NCBI GenBank assembly: GCA_027943335.1
Contig: BSBK01009262.1
Coordinates: 186,001 to 250,000 of the forward strand
Source: Chamaecyparis obtusa
Lineage: Eukaryota > Streptophyta > Pinopsida > Cupressales > Cupressaceae
DNA: 64,000 nucleotides
Direction: 5' to 3'
Positions 50,012-61,099 of this stretch are shown piece by piece (positions within the stretch are counted from its first letter, which is position 1; every line of letters starts with the position of its first letter). Both the position numbers and the translations under genes were made by a program. The notes beneath the pieces are model-generated. The model was not told the origin of the DNA. It searched no databases and was given only the letters and a program-made list of their open reading frames with translations.

Positions 50012-52030
50012 ACTAGTACAAAGACTTAATTCTTTGACCACCTAAACTATCAGAGAGGTTAATCCAAACCTAGTGCAGATGGTGTATCATCGGAAAATGG
50101 ATGCACTTCTATTTAGGACTAGTTTATCCCTCCAAGTAAGTGGTATGGGGTTATGTCAAGCGCCTTGAATAAGTCTTTGACTGGATCTAGCTTTTTCCCC
50201 CTATTCTACTTCTCTCTCCACCTATTTCTAGCACCTGGTCCTGAGAAACTGAGATCTATGATCTTAGGGTCAAGGTCGACCTTGACTCTGACCCAGGTCA
50301 GAGTCAACCTTGACCCTGACCCTGGGTCCAATTTTCAAATTCTGAAGGTTTCAGGATGTCGGGCTTCGAAAAGTTTTATTTCTCACTTCTGGGTCCACAG
50401 TTTCAGATTTCAGAATGATAAACTCTTAAATTGTATTTAGTCTAGGTCCATTTCTAAGGGTTAAGGCCTAATTAGAATTTAATTCCCCTATGTTGGCCCC
50501 TCTAGAAGTTTGTGCCCTAGATCACTATAAAATGAAGCCTTCCTCCTCTTATTTTCACCAAGCAACTTCATGACAATCCACTTTTCATGATCAAAACATC
50601 TAGCTCTCAAGTGCAATCAAGAAATCAAGCAAGCAAGAAGGAGAAAGAAAGCATTCAAGCATTCATTAATCTTCAAGTATTCAAGCATTCAAGAATTCAT
50701 GATCCAATTCATCAAGGAGATCCATTGATAGTCATTGAAGGATTCAATCTCTTTAGAGTCCTCTTGTTGAATATTTCTCCATCCACATTCATTCAAGTTT
50801 CTTCCTATTCCAAGATCTATTCAAGATTGGTGTTGAAGATCTAATGCAATTGATTTGAGACATCCTACATATAATTCTACATTCTTTTGGAGCATCCATA
50901 CTTATGGATTCAAGGATTTGAATCCTCCACAAGGATTTCAACATAAGCAAGGTGAATAGTTCTATTTACTTTGTTTATATATTTCAATTACATTTCAAGG
51001 TTGATTCCAAATTGGGGTTTGACCAAGGTAAACCCTTCATCCAAACAACAAAAACATTTTTTCTTGCAGGTGCAGGTGCAGGATGACGAATATCAGTGCA
51101 GATTTGGATACCCTTTTCGGCAAACTTCTGAGATCCACGAACAAAATTTTTGTCGGAGCTGTTTCAGGTCAAGGACGACTTTCAGTGGAGGGCAAGATTG
51201 TACCCCGGGGTAAGATCTTACCTCGATCCTGAGGTCAAGGAGGACCTTACTGCGAAAGACATAAGGTTTCTGGGTTTCTTCTATTTCTGCATTTTCAGGC
51301 CAGATTCGATTGCAGAATCTCCCGAAACTAAGCACAGACATCAGAAAATAGCCTTTTCCAGATTTACCCTATTTTGAAGTTAATATTTGTCTTCAATTCA
51401 ATTAAGTTTTCAAATGCACATTTTCTATAACAAGATATAAGGTTTTCTCCTTTCCTCATATTCTCCATAGATTGATTCATTTGTGTATTGATCACTTTCT
51501 TGTGATTAATTAATTTGGATCTCTCCTTTGAAAATTTGGATTAAGAAGTAGATCATTTTGGTGACCACATGTTTATTCTCTCACAGATGGGTTTTTTCTT
51601 CATACAAAATTGAAAGAGAATTCTTTTCCTAGTTTTTTTAAATGTTCAGGTGTTTTAAATGCTATATTACGCTATTAAAATATTGCAGATGCTAAGCACT
51701 TCGAAATTGAACTCGGCCATCTTTCAGAACATTCTTCCAGCCTATCCCAAAATGGGAGTTTTAGAATAGGGTATGAATTTTAGTTACAGATAAGCATGAA
51801 TTTTTATATGGTTATTAAAATGCATGTTCTTCCAAATTTGTGTCTAGATTTGATTACTTGCATTTGTATTTTTTATTTTTGTTATGCAAATATATGTACT
51901 TCCAGTTTTTTATGTCTGTCTGCCAAAGAATAAAGGAGGACATTTTTTTTAAAAAAATACAATTGACATAAAAATTCATTCAACTCTTTTAATATGAAGT
52001 GCTTCAAATGCTATGATGTTCAAGTAAAAT
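50012..52030 (+). other. Promoter-like region without a recognised gene
   Basis: TATAAAATG at about 50526-50534 is followed by a CT-rich then CAAGCATTCAAG-rich stretch that looks like a transcript leader. A polypyrimidine tract and TTTTCTTGCAG near 51059-51069 could be a splice acceptor. Downstream ORFs (50971-51213, 51150-51377) have no recognisable domain. An LTR or leader of an unidentified element is as likely as a host gene. Strong palindromes lie at 50269-50305. Confidence 0.35.
50269..50305. repeat. Two overlapping palindromes
   Basis: GTCAAGGTCGACCTTGAC (50269-50286) is a perfect 18-bp palindrome. GACTCTGACC and GGTCAGAGTC (50284-50293 and 50296-50305) form a second with a two-base centre. 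More TGACC/GGTCA motifs follow to 50330. Confidence 0.9.
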
Positions 52031-52068
52031 CAAACTCAAATTCAATTTTGAAAATGCCAACATTGCAG

Positions 52069-52128
52069 GATTTCGAGTAGACAAACTAGTTGAGAAAGCC
52101 GATCATGGCGTTGCTGGAGTGTTCCCGG
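52069..52128 (+). other. Possible orphan exon in copy A
   Basis: A 60-nt open stretch lies between CATTGCAG and GGTATA splice-like signals and reads FRVDKLVEKADHGVAGVFPG. The copy B counterpart (54289 on) has TGA in place of CGA and lacks the donor. No family was recognised, and chance is possible. Confidence 0.25.
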
Positions 52129-52299
52129 GTATATAAAAATAGCTGTACTCTGAAGCTGCTCAATATTTTTTCATTTTGTTCTGAGTTTTCGCAAATCATA
52201 TATAATTTGGTCTAAGAACACAAAAATGAAATTGTAAACCCCCTTCAAGAAATGATATACATATGTAGTGACAGAGGATGGGAATTGCAGTAGCGGATC

Positions 52300-52494
52300 T
52301 CACAGATGCTTGAAAAACTGCTTCCAATATTCTGCTACAATGGACCTTGCTTCACACATTTGTAAATGGTAACCTGATTTCCAAATTTGATCATGCTCTG
52401 ATGAATGTTCAGGTCTGTTCCACAGCTCCAGTTTGCGACACGCTGAAACGAGGTTGGCAAACGTTGTTGAAATTGTGTTGATACTCAGATTCAA
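52300..52494 (-). pseudogene. Possible PPR-like fragment in copy A
   Basis: A minus-strand frame reads TTFANLVSACRKLELWNR then IWKSGYHLQM, which recalls the long PPR repeat with its KLG and K-x-G positions. It lies about 0.9 kb downstream of the clearer PPR fragment. The match is weak. Confidence 0.3.
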
Positions 52495-53435
52495 TGTGCC
52501 AAAAATATCTTAAAATGACAGTGGCTACAATGTACAATATTCCAGTCAAAAACAACTGGCATTCTTGACATTAACTGATTGTTTAAACTGTTGCCATCCA
52601 ACCTAAATTATGTTTGGGAAACGATTTTTCCTTTTATACTCTATCATTCTGTTATTCTGATGATCGATTATGAAATGTAATCTGAAATGTTAATGAAAAA
52701 ATACTTATCCAAACCAAATCCATTCAGATAAAAGCATTTGAAAACTATCTTTCAAAAAGAAGATTGGAGCAAATAATCTATTTTTTCCCACAGATATGTG
52801 CAATATGACTTGTACATTGCTTGGGAGTCTTCCAGCTTGCTGGCGAAGCAATACAGTGGCTCAAATGATACAAAGTATATGCTTATTAATTTCTGCAAAC
52901 AATAAATTAGTACACGTGTGAAAATATTGTGTAAACTATGCTGAAATGTATGATTTGAATTCTGCACATACGTTTAGAGGGTAGGGAGCTAAGCTGAAAG
53001 AATGTTTAAAAGGATGTTTCTGAAACCAGTTGTGCATATTTTATAATCAATATTTCAGATCACTAGCAGTCATTCATTATAAAGATTATACAAGTATTTT
53101 TTTTTAAAAAATTAATAATATTATACGAACTCTGCAAAACTCATAAAATTCATGTCAAAATAATAGTACACTCACAAATTTAACCACCATAATATGCTGA
53201 ATTGCATATGCTAATAAACATTCAAATATTGTAATTGCCCTGCCACCATCTTATGCAAAACCAAACTACGCTTCAATGCAACTCTTATTAAGTTGGGTGC
53301 TGTGCTGCAAACTTGATTTCAAATAAGTCACATATGCATTGAAAGCTATTTGGCAGTGAAAGTTACCTATGTCCAGAAAAAATTGAATTTGTTACTATTA
53401 TACGTTTATATTTTGCAATCATGCTTATTTAATTC

Positions 53436-53760
53436 TCAAGAAATTGTCAAACAACTCTCCTGGACGATCCAAAGCATTGTAGGAGAGCACATTTCTTTGA
53501 AGCATTTTGACAAACTAGCATACATTGAATATCTTAGCATTGCATGAGACAACACTCCTTGTGGCATTTCGTCAAACAGTTCTCGTGCCTTGCCAATGTT
53601 TTTACATCTTGTAAATGACATTTTATAGAATGGTTCACGTACCCTGTGTATGCTAATATTGCTAGGCATTTCGTCAAACATATCGTGTGCATCGTTAATG
53701 ATTCCGCTTTTTCCTTCACGGTTACCTGGCAGCTGAAGCCTAAACATCTGATGAAATTCC
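53436..53760 (-). pseudogene. PPR protein gene fragment, copy A
   Basis: Minus-strand remnants of pentatricopeptide repeats: INDAHDMFDEMPS, RCKNIGKARELFDEMPQGV and, after a frameshift, KMLQRNVLSYNALDRPGEL. These fit the 31-36 residue PPR pattern with its A-x-x-LFDEMP helix. PPR proteins bind organellar RNA in plants and many act in editing. Only two or three repeats survive, with frameshifts, and neither start nor end of a gene is visible. Confidence 0.75.
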
Positions 53761-54239
53761 TCTATCCTTATTCTTAGATGAACACCCCTACCCTAAAAAA
53801 AGCTCCCAGTTGTCACTGGCTTGGGAGAATGCTAGATGAGGTGTGGAAATGGGGATTTGCCCTGCCATTACTTTAGCTGAAAGTGTGAACAAATAAAATT
53901 AGATCAATTTATCAGATGGGTGTGAGGCCTCCTCTGTGGGATGCCATTATAAAATACAACCTGCAAAATTGAAACTCCAAATTACAAAATCAAATTTATT
54001 CCAGCAAAATGTTTAGGATGCCATTTTAGTTCAGCCAACATAGCATCTTTCTGTGCATCGTATCAAAAGAAGTAATATGAGTACGGTTTGTATAAATCGT
54101 AATATAATATTCACTTTTTTATTATTTTAATATTGAGCTTTACTTTTAGAGTAAATAGGATGAATTTTGATGTTTAATTGTGAATTTATTTTTTATTCTT
54201 TTGTTGGCAGTTTTATATCAACTCTACACAATTGTTTAG

Positions 54240-56110
54240 TGAATTGGAATCAATCTCAGCTTCAGTTTTGAAGATGCCAAAATTGCAGCACTTTGAGTAG
54301 ATGAAATCATTGAGAAAGTCTATGGTTTTACTAGAGTGTTCTTGGCTATATAAAAATATCTATATTATGAAGCTCCTAAATATTTGTTCATTTTAATTTT
54401 GAATTTCTACAATTGATTAAAATTTGATCTAAGAACGCAAAAATGAAATTGTAAACCCTCCTCAAGAAATGATATGTATATGTAGAATTATGGAAGATGG
54501 AATGAATTATGGGACATTGGAATTGCAGTAGCAGATCTCGCAGATGCTATGAGAAGTGCTTCAAATATTCTGCTACAATGGACCTTGCTTTAAGACAACT
54601 GTAAATGGTAACCTGATTTCCAAATTTGATCATGCTCCGATGAATGTCCATGTCTCTTGTACAGCTCCAGCTTGTGATTCGCTGAAACAAGGTTGGCAAA
54701 TGTTGTCGAAATTGTATTTATATGTTCATGAGATTTTTGATTTTGATTGTGTAAAAAAATTTTATCATCAATATTTCAGATCACACTAGATTGCTTTGAT
54801 TGTGTTTATATTCTATATTCCATGTACTAAAAATATTTTAAAATGAATGTGACTAAAATGTACAATATACAAATAAAACATATCTAGCAATCTTGACCCT
54901 AAAAGATTGTTTAAACAGTTTCCACCCAACCTAAACCATGTTTAGTAAATGCATTAGATTTTGAATCTTTCTTTCAATAAGAAGATTGAAGCAAATGATC
55001 TATTTTTTTTCACAGGTATGTGCAATATATCTTGTCCATTGCTTGGGAATTTTCTAGGTTGTGGCTCAACTAATACAAGTATATACTTCTTAAATTCTGC
55101 AAACTATAAGTTAGTACAGATGTGAAAATATTGTGTAAACTATGCTGAAATATATGTAGTGAATTCTGCAGATAAGTTTAGAACTCAGAGGAATGCTTAA
55201 AATAGTTATTGTTTTTAACTGATATTTCATGTATGAATTTAAATTAATATTTTAGATCACATTCAATAATTTATTTTAAAAATTATTATACAATTAATTT
55301 AAAATTTATTTTTCAATAATATTATATAATAGTAAAACAAATCCTACTAAAAATTATTAGTATTGTTGAATTGCATATAAACTTTGTGCACTTATATCTC
55401 CTAAATGATGTATCAGATTTCTATGACTTTTTTTTGGTTGTCTCCCTATTTAAGCCAATAACGGTGAACTCACAATCACTATTAGTACTTTTCTCCTAAT
55501 TGCCCTACCCCATCTTCTACAACCAAACTAAATTGCAATGTAGCACTTGTCATTTTGGGTACTGTACTACAAACTTGATTTTAAATGAGTCACATGTGCA
55601 TTCAAAGCTATTCGACAGTAGAAGTGTACATGTTCAAATAAGTTTGAATTTATGTTAGTATTATAGGTATATATTCTTTAATCATGCTTATTTAATTCTT
55701 TGAGGAAATTCTCAAACTCTCCTGGATGATCTAAAGCATTGTAGGAGATCACATTTCTTTGAAACATTACGAGAAACTAGTCTACAGTGAAAATCTTCGC
55801 ATTCGCATTAGACAACACTCCTTGTGGCATTCCGTCAAGCAGTTCGTGTGCCTTGTCTATGCTTTTACATCTTATTTTATCCAACAATTCACGCACCCTG
55901 TGTAAGTTTTGATTCCCTGAGACATTTGTCAAATACTTCACGTATCCTGTGTATGCTTATATTCTTCAGGCATTTTGTCAAACAGTTCGTGTGCATAGTT
56001 TATGCTTGCACATTTTAGTTGACGGCTACCTGGCAGCTGAAGCTGCAACATACGAAAATGCTTTATCCTTTACGTTTAGATGGACAACCTTACCCTACGC
56101 AAAGCTCCTG
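54240..56110. repeat. Tandem duplication, copy B
   Basis: Partner of 52030-53830; see the anchors there. The interval 53831-54239 between the copies holds no recognised feature. Confidence 0.85.
55690..56040 (-). pseudogene. PPR protein gene fragment, copy B
   Basis: Minus strand: KCASINYAHELFDKMPEE near 55965-56020, then RVRELLDKIRCKSIDKAHELLDGMPQGV (55815-55898, written here as two adjoining repeats) and FQRNVISYNALDHPGEF after a stop. These are PPR repeats homologous to those at 53436-53760 and slightly better preserved, which makes the PPR assignment firmer for both. Confidence 0.75.
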
Positions 56111-56137
56111 CAAAATGTTTGGGATAGACATTTTGGT

Positions 56138-56139
<2 letters not shown>

Positions 56140-56178
<39 letters not shown>

Positions 56179-56260
56179 TTCAACCTTCTTTTTATTGATT
56201 TAAGGCCAATAACTTTAAGTTACAATTAATTGTAATGTTGTCAAAAATATTAAACATTAA
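56140..56260 (-). mobile_element. 3' end of a polyadenylated retroposon
   Basis: A run of 33 T (56140-56172) on the plus strand is a poly(A) tail on the minus strand. CAATAAAAAGAAGG lies about 20 bases before it, a polyadenylation-signal-like AATAAA. The body upstream on the minus strand has no recognised domain, so its type and length are unknown. Confidence 0.45.
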
Positions 56261-56774
56261 ATTAATAAGTGTGGGTATTTAATTTACAAATTACAATATA
56301 ATATCTATTGGCTGTATTTATTTTTTAATATTGAATTTTAGTTGTAGAGAAAATAGGTTGAATTTTGATGTTTTTAATTATAAATTTTTAATTATTATTT
56401 CTGTAAGTATTCATCAAATTTAGCTAGAATGTTTCTAGATGCAATTGTGTATAATTTTTTTCACCATTAGATCATACTCCACGATCCATCATCACAATGC
56501 AAGAATGCAAAGATGCAAAAGATAATTGAATCTTTGGTTGAGAGTTTAGATAATTGTTTGGATAACTGAATCTTTGATTGAGAGTATCGGATTGAGGATA
56601 TCTATTTTACTAAACTTGTTCTCCCAAAATTATTCAACTTATAAGCTCTTGAAAATATTGTTTGTTTGTGTCAATGGTATAAATTGAATATTTTATTTTT
56701 TTTATTAATTGTTTAGTCACTGATATAAGTTGACTATTTTATTGTTGGTGTAAGAAAGGTTATATTATGATGAT

Positions 56775-57118
56775 GATGTAATTTGATGATGATTGTTTAA
56801 TTCTTTTATTTGTGTAGTGTGCCTACTTTATGTCATTGACATGTATTTGAGTGTCATTCTTTATGTTCCAATATTTTTGACATGCTTGATGTAATTTGAT
56901 GATGATTGTTTAATTCTTTTATTTGTGTAGTGTGGCTACTTTATGACATTGACATGTATTTGAGTATCATTCTTTATGTTGCAATATTTTTGACATGCTT
57001 GATGTAATTTGATGATGATTGTTTAATTCTTTTATTTGTGTAGTGTGGCTACTTTATGTCATTGACATGTATTTGAATGTCATTCTTTATGTTGCATGCA
57101 ATAGTTTTGACATGTTTG
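56775..57118. repeat. 113-bp tandem repeat, three copies
   Basis: Units start at 56775, 56888 and 57001 with GATGTAATTTGATGATG and differ at only a few positions. The last has a small insertion (TGCATGCAATAG). Confidence 0.95.
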
Positions 57119-59172
57119 AAGTATATCGACATGTACTGTAACATATGTATGTCACAATTATAATGTAAATCATGTGAATGTATGTTATAGATTAGGAAAA
57201 TATATGCAACTTACCAAAAAAATACTTAGATCTAAAATGAAAAAGAAAAATCACTCTAATATAATATTGAAATTTTTGTTGTAGGTTGATTCTATAGATA
57301 TAGGAGAAGCATATTAGTAATCGTTATAGTTAGATTTTCACCCATCCATAGATGCTATATGGTAAATTGGATTTTGAAAAAAAAAAAAGGTTGTCTTGAT
57401 ATTCTTCTTAGTTACTTAGTTGCTTATAGGTATTGTTGTAGCTTCTAGATAGTAATGATACACACAATCATTGTGTAGGCATGGGTTAAAAACTAGTCAT
57501 TTCAAAGCGTCTTACTTAAAATGTCGAATAGCCATGCACTACAAACTTCTCAAAAATTGTCAATACTTATACACAAATACCTCATAACTCTGAAAATATT
57601 AACAACTAAATATAAATAAATAATTATTGATATAATATATATTTAATAATAGACTTTTAATTATCATCGTTTAATTTTTTTTAAATTAATAATTGAAAGA
57701 TTAGATAAAAATAAATGATAATTGAATGTATATTAGAACTTAATTTATTTTTAAAAAAAAAGAAAAACTCGGAGCAGCCTAAAATTGCTAAGAGTTTTCT
57801 CTGAATATAAAAAACTGCCTCAGCTTTCAGGAGAACAAGGTGCTGACAAGTTCAACTGATAATGGTATGTTATCGTCTGATTATTGTTCAACAATTTTAA
57901 TGATAAGTTGTATGTCTGATTTAAAGCAACAAGTTTCAATGTTTTTTTTCCTACTGTCAGCCTCCCTTGTATATAATATTTTTTTATAACACTAAAATAT
58001 TACATTTGAAATTCTTTCCATGTTCATGGTCTTGAGTTTTTAGAATAATAGACAAAATCTCACTTCTGACATATAGCAGGAATGATTTGCTGCAACAATA
58101 TACTTCTCACTTTATTGTTTGGAAAGTTAGCTCCACAATCTGCCCTTTTATAAAGAAATTAAATAATTATTAAAATACTATTTCACACCCACGAAAGACT
58201 GGTTAACTGCCATTAAAACATGAATTGGACCTTTTTGCCCTTTCTCCATTAATGGCTTCATTTAAGAATAGAATATACTGAACCCAAGGAAAAGTGAAGT
58301 ATAAGTCAACATTCAACTAATCTCACTCAAATAGGTATATGAGAAAAGTTTCATCCATCAACTATAAAAGTGGATGGATATAATATAAATTTCTAATGAA
58401 TTTTTTTATATATATTTTATTTGTTTATTTCAATTTTACAAGACTGATAATGTTTCAAAAACATTTGTGGGATATGGAAGGATTGTAAGGGTCGTATTCT
58501 TAATTGACTTTTTTGATAAGATCAGTTTTGTGGTTGTGAAAATGATAAGAGAATACTAGTTTTCAATCATGCAAAAGTTCTAGGATTCTAATTGAAATAT
58601 TCTTATGGTAATTTTCCTTAATTTTTACTAATGATTTTACATTTAAAATTAAATTTCATATATTGAAGTCACTTATTTGAAATAGATCTCATATCTATAA
58701 AATTAAGTCAAGACAAAGTAACAAAAAAATAAAAATAAAAAATAAATATTCAAACAAAAATACAATAAATATACTTTATATAATAAAATATGTATAAAAT
58801 GAATCAAATAATATCACATATATAAAAATGTATCCATTAAACATTTTTTTTAAATCCTAAAAATAAATATGATTAACATCAATATACAAAATTGAGTGTT
58901 GAAAACTATCCAATTTTAAAAGAGATAAACAAATTGTACATTGAAAAAACAATCAAACCACTTTCCACTGTCAGCTAATCAGGCTTCACAGTGATTAGCA
59001 AACCCAAAATATGCATACAACTGCAAGTTTGCAGCGTTATATGTTGAAACAGATGGTGGACAATTATAGCTTTTATCCAGTAAAAGGCAGACTTTAGGAG
59101 ACCAAACAAAAATATCTAAAGCAGAAAAATACCAGAAAGGACTTCAAACTTTCCTATACGGAGAGAGAAAGA

Positions 59173-59379
59173 ATGGTGAAGTACATATGCACATTAATGT
59201 TAATTTTGTTTAGTTTTGTATTTGTTTTGAGGACTGTTTTGATATATTTACATATTGATAAAAAGTCAAGTTATTGTCTTATAGTATTTATCTATTCATT
59301 AAACACGTTCTTATGTATCTATTATTTTATCTTTAACAAACAAATTATGATATATTTTATTATATTCATATATTTATGA
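59173..59379 (+). CDS. Small hydrophobic ORF, weak candidate
   Basis: 68 codons beginning MVKYICTLMLILFSFVFVL, preceded by GGAGAGAGAAAGA, which resembles a plant leader. The N-terminus looks like a signal peptide or anchor and the rest is hydrophobic and AT-driven. There is no homology evidence, and it may be chance in AT-rich DNA. Confidence 0.15.
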   Translation: MVKYICTLMLILFSFVFVLRTVLIYLHIDKKSSYCLIVFIYSLNTFLCIYYFIFNKQIMIYFIIFIYL

Positions 59380-60580
59380 TATACATACAGTGTCTACTAA
59401 AATATATACAATATTTATCTTGATTTGTCATCCTTTTAGTATTGAGTCAAGTCTATAGTTACAAAGATCAATTGAGAATGCTTCCAAATTCAAATTTTAG
59501 CTAACTTTTATCCATTCTTTTCCCTTCAATGACAAACATGCACAAATTTACTTGATTTATTGCTATGACCTTGTATTTAAAGCCATTCAAAACATTCATT
59601 TAATCATCAACATTTTTCTAGCCATATTTACATGATATGCATTGCAAGAGTTCAATTTGCACACTAAAAGAAATCTAGATTTGTAGGAACAATGTAAGAG
59701 TATGTGCATATCTAAAGAGTTCTAATATGTATCTTGCACACACATTTTCATAAGTTGACCTAGGAGAAAATACCCCTTATCACACAACAATAGTCTTTCC
59801 AATGTATTTCTAAATACTACCAACTTTTAGATACCAAAAAGGAGAGGACCAAAGGAGAATCAAATGAAATGAAAGGTAGAGTTTTATGTATAATTGTTGG
59901 TGTACGTGGTGACTGTATCAAACTTGTTAGCTTATAACATGCCTAGAGATAGTCTTATTCAGATTGCTTAAAAGTCCACTTACTTTTCTTTCACTTATCT
60001 AGTTGAGACATCAGTACTCATTTTTGTTCTCAATGCGGACTCATCTTCTGTAATTCATCTCCATTGTGTCCAATTGTATTATGATACTTCTTATTGTTTC
60101 TACATACTTATTACACCTTTACAATTCCAAGCTCTATGTCTCTGAATCTTATACCTCTACAACTTCGTCTTATATGTAAGTTATCTATAATTATATATCT
60201 ACACTCTCCCTTCTTTACCCACCACAAAAAAAAATTGGAACATCATTTATGGACACTCCTAACTCTTTGGTACCTACTTTGATAACAACTAATGCATATC
60301 AAAATGCCTGAGTAGATTACTTGATTTGAGGTATATTGCAATTCAATTAGCTTATTCACAAACACCATTACAAACTTGAAGTTGAAGATTATTAAATTTT
60401 ATTGAAATTGCCAAGAAATTATTCAGCTTTTCCATATTTCCCTATTTCAATGCATATGTCAGCATTGTCTGCTTCTCATGCAGCAGCAAAAGCTCTTCTT
60501 TGTCTTTTTGGTGTATTCCTTGATTTCCTTTCTGCTTCACCTTCTAAGCTGCAAACTCTCCATCTTTTTTAATTCACGCT

Positions 60581-60733
60581 ATGAAAGCCTCACCTCCTCC
60601 ACTCTTTTTGGCGTGTCTTTTCTTTCTTTCTTATTATGGGCATTGTAGTTTCAATGCCAACCTTTCATTTCTGCTCCCTTCACTTTCCAGCGTGCCATTT
60701 TTTCAAAATCATATGTTGACAAAGACCCTGTAA
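60581..60733 (+). CDS. Small secreted-type ORF, weak candidate
   Basis: 50 codons starting MKASPPPLFLACLFFLSYYG, a good signal-peptide shape with a possible cleavage after GHCS, followed by a short neutral tail. The base composition is less AT-rich than its surroundings. It could be a small secreted peptide or a first exon. No family was recognised. Confidence 0.25.
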   Translation: MKASPPPLFLACLFFLSYYGHCSFNANLSFLLPSLSSVPFFQNHMLTKTL

Positions 60734-61099
60734 ATTATTTTTCTTATTTTAATATGCACTCCAGCTGTATGCCTATCTTCATGGGCCTTTGTAAATATTT
60801 AATTAAATTATATCCCCAACATTACACAGTTTACATATAAATTTCAATCTTGAAACAAATCAAACAACGTTCCACTATGCTCTGACTAGAGAAATGTCAA
60901 AACAAAATTGGAAATAAAATGAAAGCTTATAATGCCAACTCAAGTAATAGGAACTCAAATCATGTTTTTGAGTGATGTCAATTATTCATTTGCTTAGATG
61001 CTCCTGCATCATTAAGTTTGCTACTTCACATCTTTAGGGTGTGGACCATTAATGGTCGTACTATGAAATGACAATCCAAGCACTTAGTTCTATTCCTAC

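Larger units (their letters stand above)
52030..53830. repeat. Tandem duplication, copy A
   Basis: Aligns with 54240-56110 in the same order. Shared anchors include TGTAAATGGTAACCTGATTT (52361 and 54600) and AACACTCCTTGTGGCAT (53551 and 55814), giving offsets of about 2239-2263 bp. Substitutions and indels are many, so the duplication is old. Confidence 0.85.

Noticed and set aside
51093..51377. ORFs on both strands near 51.1-51.4 kb
   Set aside because: They overlap each other antisense, have no recognisable motif and are in a region that looks like leader or LTR.
57846..57880. ATG followed by GTATGT as a first exon with splice donor
   Set aside because: No open downstream exon was found, and the signal is too short to rely on.
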